Shown here: positions 60,456 through 64,000 of the stretch, piece by piece
Layout: each line of letters opens with the position of its first letter
Numbering within the stretch: position 1 is the first letter of the stretch
Source of the DNA: Hymenobacter piscis
Lineage (GTDB): Bacteria > Bacteroidota > Bacteroidia > Cytophagales > Hymenobacteraceae
NCBI RefSeq assembly: GCF_018760735.1
Contig: NZ_JAHHZN010000001.1
Span: forward strand, 124,001-188,000
Reading direction: 5' to 3'
DNA: 64,000 nucleotides
Position numbers and translations under genes: made by a program
Notes under the pieces: generated by a model
Told to the model about the DNA's origin: nothing
Seen by the model: only the letters and a program-made list of their open reading frames with translations
Database searches by the model: none

Positions 60456-61853
60456 CTACTGACTCTTGCCGCCGAGTTTGAAGCGCAGGAAGCCGCCGGC
60501 TACCGACAGGTAGGGGTTTTCGGAGGTGAGCAGGCCCACCACGTCGCGGGTGCTGAGGCCGGCTTCGTAGAACGAGGTGGTGAACGTGACGCCCAATGGG
60601 ACGCTCAGGCCGTAGCCGGCGCCGCCGGTCAGGCCGCTGCTCAGGCGCAGCCAGCGCACAGGCTTGTAGTCGAGGCCGGCGCCCACGAAGGGCGTGGGCA
60701 GGTTGCCGGCCACGCTGTTCAGGGGCAGGGTCACGTCGAGGCCGGCTTCGAAATACTCGCTGATGCGTACGCCCGCGCCGGCCCGCAGCTTGGTGGGCAG
60801 CTCGGCCCGGCGCTCCTGATCGGCCTGGTACTGAAACAGGCTGTCGGTGCCCGAGGCGAAGATTTCGGCGGCTTCCTTGATGAAGTTGTAGCTCCCGACG
60901 CCTTCGGAATTGAGGCGCTTGAGCTTCTGGTCGTTGGCCGTGAGCAGGTTGCCTTTCCAGGTCATGTGGCCCAGATCGGTGAAGGCCAGGCCCAGGCGCA
61001 CGGCCTTGCCTACCTCAGCGGCCAGGCCCAGGTCGAAGCCGTGGCCCTCGCCCACCGGCTTGAGGCCCGAGCCGGTTTTGAGGTTGAAGCTCGGGTTGTT
61101 GACCACGTCGCCGTAGTCGATATCAAACACCGGCGACATGGCGCTGTAGGCCCGTAAGTCGCCCGGCTGCACCCGGATATCGATGATGCCCACGCCCTGA
61201 ATGTAGCGGTAGCCGGCTCCGCCCGAGAGCTGGAACAGGGGCAGATCAATCAGGCGGGTACCCCAGGCTACGTTGAACTCGTTGAGGGCCGCAAACTGCA
61301 GTTCGGTGCCGGCCAGCGCCTCCGAAACCAGCGGCACGTTGCCGGCCGTGGCGGACGTGTAAATAGGGGCGTCGCGACCCAGGAAGGCAATTTCCGCCGC
61401 GTTCTGGTTCAGGCCCACGTGCCCGGCCGTCCGGATGCGGTTGCTGATGGCCACGCCCCCAATCACGGGCAGCTGCACGGCCAGCCCGAAGGTGGTAATG
61501 TCGGCGTTGAAGTTGGCCGCGTTGTCGGAGGTGAAGGCCCGGGCCAGGGCCTGCTTGTCGGCCAGGGTGAGGTTGTCGTTGGGGTTGGTCACGAACCGGC
61601 GCAGCTGCTGGCGCGTGAGCGACTGGGAGCTGACGCCCGCCCCCGCCTCCCCGATGGTGAAGGCCACCGTGGCCCCGCCCTTGCGGCCCAGGTTGGCCGG
61701 GTTGATGCCGATGGCCTGGTAGTCGGCGGCAAACGTGGTGGCCACCCCGCCCCGGCCGGTGGCCGTGAAGTTGCTCAGCTCATTCTGGGCCCGGGCGGCG
61801 GTGGGCAACGTCAGCAGGCCGGCGGCCAGCAGCGGGAGTAGCAAACGGTTCAT
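60456..61853 (-). CDS. DUF5723-like outer-membrane protein
   Basis: A 465-residue exported protein (signal cleaved near ARAQ/N). It opens with ELSNFTATGRGGVATTFAADYQAIGINPANLG, followed by repeated strand-turn-strand segments (AGAGVSSQSL; FGLAVQLPVIGGVAISNR; NEFNVAWGTRLIDLP; GLAFTDLGHMTWKGN; FEAGLDVTLPLNSVAG), and ends with an aromatic-rich strand. The length and opening fit the DUF5723 barrel family of Bacteroidota. It is probably in the outer membrane; the ligand is unknown. A TATCTTTG element (61968 to 61961 on the minus strand) lies 108 bases before the ATG. Confidence 0.85.
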   Translation of the reverse strand: MNRLLLPLLAAGLLTLPTAARAQNELSNFTATGRGGVATTFAADYQAIGINPANLGRKGGATVAFTIGEAGAGVSSQSLTRQQLRRFVTNPNDNLTLADKQALARAFTSDNAANFNADITTFGLAVQLPVIGGVAISNRIRTAGHVGLNQNAAEIAFLGRDAPIYTSATAGNVPLVSEALAGTELQFAALNEFNVAWGTRLIDLPLFQLSGGAGYRYIQGVGIIDIRVQPGDLRAYSAMSPVFDIDYGDVVNNPSFNLKTGSGLKPVGEGHGFDLGLAAEVGKAVRLGLAFTDLGHMTWKGNLLTANDQKLKRLNSEGVGSYNFIKEAAEIFASGTDSLFQYQADQERRAELPTKLRAGAGVRISEYFEAGLDVTLPLNSVAGNLPTPFVGAGLDYKPVRWLRLSSGLTGGAGYGLSVPLGVTFTTSFYEAGLSTRDVVGLLTSENPYLSVAGGFLRFKLGGKSQ

Positions 61854-61960
61854 AGGCGGAAAGTGAGGCGCAGGCCGTAGCTTGCGCAGGTGAGTTCAGG
61901 AAGCAACGAAAACAGCCGGTAACGACACCGAACCGGTTTTCACAAGTTCCGGAACTGTTT

Positions 61961-61968
61961 CAAAGATA
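61961..61968 (-). promoter_or_regulatory. Promoter -7 element for the DUF5723-like gene
   Basis: TATCTTTG on the minus strand. No well-spaced -33 element. The remaining 130 bases between this gene and meaB hold no gene. Confidence 0.4.
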
Positions 61969-61989
61969 ACGCCCCATTCCGCTTCTCCC

Positions 61990-62967
61990 GTGCCCAAACG
62001 CTTTTCCGCTTCCGACTACAGTGAAGGTATCCTGGCCGGCAACCGCGTGCGGCTGAGCCAGGCCATTACCCTGGTCGAAAGCACCCTGCCTTCGGATCAG
62101 GAGCTGGCCCAGCAGGTGCTCGATGCGGTGCTGCCCCACGCCGGCCGCTCGGTGCGAGTGGGCATCACGGGCGTGCCGGGCGTGGGTAAAAGCACGTTCA
62201 TCGAAGCCCTGGGCCTGCATCTGGTGCGCGAAAAGGGCCACCGGCTGGCCGTACTGGCCGTGGACCCTACCAGCCAGCGCAGCGGCGGCAGCATCCTCGG
62301 CGACAAAACCCGCATGAACGAGCTGGCCGCCCACCCGCAGGCCTTCATCCGCCCCTCCCCGGCCGGCCGCAGCCTGGGCGGCGTCACGCGCAGCACCCGC
62401 GAGGCCCTGCTGCTCTGTGAAGCGGCGGGCCACGACGTAATTTTCGTGGAAACCGTGGGCGTGGGCCAGAGCGAAACGGCCGTGCACGGCATGGTCGATT
62501 TTTTCCTGCTCCTGATGCTGGCCGGGGCCGGCGACGAGCTTCAAGGCATCAAGAAAGGCATCATGGAAATGGCCGACGCCATCACCATCACGAAGGCCGA
62601 CGGCGGCAACGAGCTGGCCGCCCGCCGCGCCAGGGCCGAGTACCAGAATGCCCTGCACCTGTTCCCGCTGGCGCCCTCCAAGTGGAGCCCCGAGGTCACC
62701 ATCAGCTCGGCCCTCACCGGCCAGGGCGTACCCGACGTGTGGCAGGTGCTGGAAAAATACGTAGCCCAGACCCGGGCCAGCGGCTACTTCGCCCAGCGCC
62801 GCCAGGAGCAGAACCTGCACTGGCTCCACGAAACCATCCGCCAGAGCCTGGAAACGCAGTTTTACGCCCGCCCCGCCGTGCAGCAACAACTGGCCGCCCT
62901 GGAGCAGGCCGTGCGCGAGGGTCGGCAGTCGGCCTTCGGGGCGGCCGGGCAGCTGCTGGGGCTGTAA
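61990..62967 (+). CDS. meaB: MeaB, methylmalonyl-CoA mutase-associated GTPase
   Basis: A 325-residue G3E-type GTPase that loads and protects adenosylcobalamin in methylmalonyl-CoA mutase. P-loop GITGVPGVGKSTFIEALG, then VDPTSQRSGGSILGDKTRM (metal/switch region), RPSPAGRSLGGVTRSTREA, FVETVGVGQSE and ITKADGGNELAA (GTP base recognition). The start is GTG; no in-frame ATG lies nearby. It is not in an operon with mutA-mutB, which are about 10 kb away. Its downstream neighbour is an outer-membrane protein on the other strand. Confidence 0.97.
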   Translation: MPKRFSASDYSEGILAGNRVRLSQAITLVESTLPSDQELAQQVLDAVLPHAGRSVRVGITGVPGVGKSTFIEALGLHLVREKGHRLAVLAVDPTSQRSGGSILGDKTRMNELAAHPQAFIRPSPAGRSLGGVTRSTREALLLCEAAGHDVIFVETVGVGQSETAVHGMVDFFLLLMLAGAGDELQGIKKGIMEMADAITITKADGGNELAARRARAEYQNALHLFPLAPSKWSPEVTISSALTGQGVPDVWQVLEKYVAQTRASGYFAQRRQEQNLHWLHETIRQSLETQFYARPAVQQQLAALEQAVREGRQSAFGAAGQLLGL

Positions 62968-63030
62968 AAAAGCCGCCGGAGCTGCCGTTGCGGATACGGC
63001 GGCCCCAGCGGCGCGGTAGGCGTGATGGTA

Positions 63031-64000
63031 CTACGTGCGTTTCGGGCGCAGCATCAGGTAATCGAGGAAGTACAGGATTTTGATGCTCACGTTGTTGTTG
63101 TGGGGCGTGTTAATGGTGTTGCTCAGGTTGTTGAAGTAGAGCGGGGTGGCCTCGTTGGCTTCCAGGAAAGTGGAGCCGGCGTTCTTCCAGACGATGCTTA
63201 CCTGGGAGCCCGGCGCAAACCACCAGGAGTACACCGCGTCCACGTTGAAGGCGTTGAACGTGTTGTCGCGGTTACGGCGGTAGTCCACCAGGTTTTCCTC
63301 CCCGTCCGGACTCAGGCGGGCGAAGTCGCGGTAGTTCACGGTGCTGGTGTAGTGGCGCGTGCGCACCGTGAGCGACATGCGGTTGTTGAACGTGTAATTG
63401 GCCGAGAGCGTGTTGACCACCGTTATTACCCGGCGGCGGCCCAGCAGCACATCGGCGGGGTAGTTTTTGCGGAAGTCCGCGTCGTCGGGCAGGCTGGTGT
63501 CGAGGTCGCCATTCACGTAGCCAATCTGGTTCTGGCGCAGGTTCCAGTCGAGGTTGTAGCGGAAGTTGAGCTGGTTGCTGACGCGGTAGCGGGGCGAGAT
63601 GCCCCAGCCGTAGCCCATGCGCCGGGCGCGCACCAACCGCTCATCGCGGGCGTAGCCGCGGATGCCCGCGTTCAGGTCCAGGGCCAGTTTTTTGCGGTAA
63701 TCGGAGGAGAGGAAAGCGCCCACGTTGGCGCTGGCCGGCACCCGCACGTAGTAGTCGCCCAACGGGTACCGACGGGGCTCAAAGTAGTCGTGGGTCACGG
63801 GGTTGGCATCGAAGTTCATGCCCGTGGTCAGGAAGCTTTTGGTGAAGGTCGTGTTCCAGCCCGCGTACGCGTTGGCGCTCTGGTAGCGGGTAGGCTTATA
63901 AAGCAGCGAGTGGTTGAGCCCGGCAAAGGAGTAAAAGTTGTTCACCTTCCAGAAGGGCTGGTACTTGTTGTAGCTCAGGTTCAGGTACTGGGAGATGTTG
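63031..64000 (-). CDS. DUF5916-like outer-membrane protein, C-terminal part
   Basis: The last roughly 320 codons of a minus-strand gene that runs off the right edge. The part seen is rich in aromatic beta-strands: YLNLSYNKYQPFWKVNNFYSF, YRKKLALDLNAGIRGYARDE, WGISPRYRVSNQLNFRYNLDWNL, TLSANYTFNNRMSLTVRTRHY, ending NVSIKILYFLDYLMLRPKRT. These features fit the C-terminal barrel of DUF5916-type proteins (with an N-terminal carbohydrate-binding-like domain outside the window). The frame is open to the right edge, so the real start is further on. Function unknown. Confidence 0.75.
   Translation of the reverse strand, partial: NISQYLNLSYNKYQPFWKVNNFYSFAGLNHSLLYKPTRYQSANAYAGWNTTFTKSFLTTGMNFDANPVTHDYFEPRRYPLGDYYVRVPASANVGAFLSSDYRKKLALDLNAGIRGYARDERLVRARRMGYGWGISPRYRVSNQLNFRYNLDWNLRQNQIGYVNGDLDTSLPDDADFRKNYPADVLLGRRRVITVVNTLSANYTFNNRMSLTVRTRHYTSTVNYRDFARLSPDGEENLVDYRRNRDNTFNAFNVDAVYSWWFAPGSQVSIVWKNAGSTFLEANEATPLYFNNLSNTINTPHNNNVSIKILYFLDYLMLRPKRT

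Noticed and set aside
62968..63030. Terminator between meaB and the DUF5916-like gene
   Set aside because: G/C-rich inverted segments (GCCGCCG/CGGCGGC) are short and lack a T-run at a suitable place, so I do not call it a terminator.

Overview
The window looks like chromosome from a high-G+C member of the Bacteroidota, most likely Hymenobacteraceae (Hymenobacter or a close relative). Supporting signs are two SusC/SusD outer-membrane pairs, DUF5916- and DUF5723-type proteins, Bacteroidota-type promoter elements (TAnnTTTG) with few Shine-Dalgarno sequences, and G+C-rich coding sequence. The genus is an inference from gene content and was not tested by a search. I saw no rRNA, tRNA, CRISPR array or prophage.

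Layout. 0-10.4 kb: start of an M14 carboxypeptidase, a CocE-type hydrolase, two small unknown genes, a SusD/SusC pair, RNase D, a MazG-like pyrophosphohydrolase and Dtd. 10.6-19.2 kb: a polytopic membrane protein, MltG, then a glyoxylate-bypass locus (XRE/ScfR-RamB-like regulator divergent from malate synthase and isocitrate lyase) and ComB. 19.3-24.3 kb: GcvT, a free-standing CZB zinc-sensor protein with a CHASE3 histidine kinase and a lone receiver, and RNase HII. 24.7-33.5 kb: Nudix hydrolase, PlsC-type acyltransferase, GatC, a large membrane/helical-repeat protein, a MacB/LolD-type ATPase, cobalamin adenosyltransferase, IlvE, and prfB with its programmed +1 frameshift. 33.6-40.9 kb: a second SusD/SusC pair, a GH3-family protein, an OsmC protein and a small membrane protein. 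40.9-42.1 kb: an IS4-family element with a frameshifted transposase. 42.3-47.5 kb: dnaA, a 5'-nucleotidase split into two genes, and an outer-membrane protein. 47.6-51.8 kb: both methylmalonyl-CoA mutase subunits. 51.8-64 kb: an A+T-rich lipoprotein, an ankyrin protein, a geranylgeranyl-reductase-like flavoprotein, DUF2461, DUF4174, an alpha/beta hydrolase, an L,D-transpeptidase, a CoA-type Nudix enzyme, a secreted beta-propeller, a DUF5723-like barrel, MeaB, and the end of a DUF5916-like protein.

Metabolic themes. Glyoxylate bypass enzymes with their likely regulator point to growth on acetate or fatty acids. MutA, MutB, the adenosyltransferase and MeaB form a complete methylmalonyl-CoA/propionyl-CoA module, but spread over 30 kb rather than in one operon.

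The most unusual feature is a family of long inverted repeats in the gaps between genes. Outer arms are built from degenerate 7- or 8-bp tandem units, and several enclose a REP-like hairpin or a terminator-like stem. Arms often reach the stop codons of convergent genes. One arm is interrupted by the IS. A related palindromic element sits in frame inside mutB as a 37-codon linker insertion. The IS transposase itself is frameshifted by one extra copy of a 7-bp repeat.
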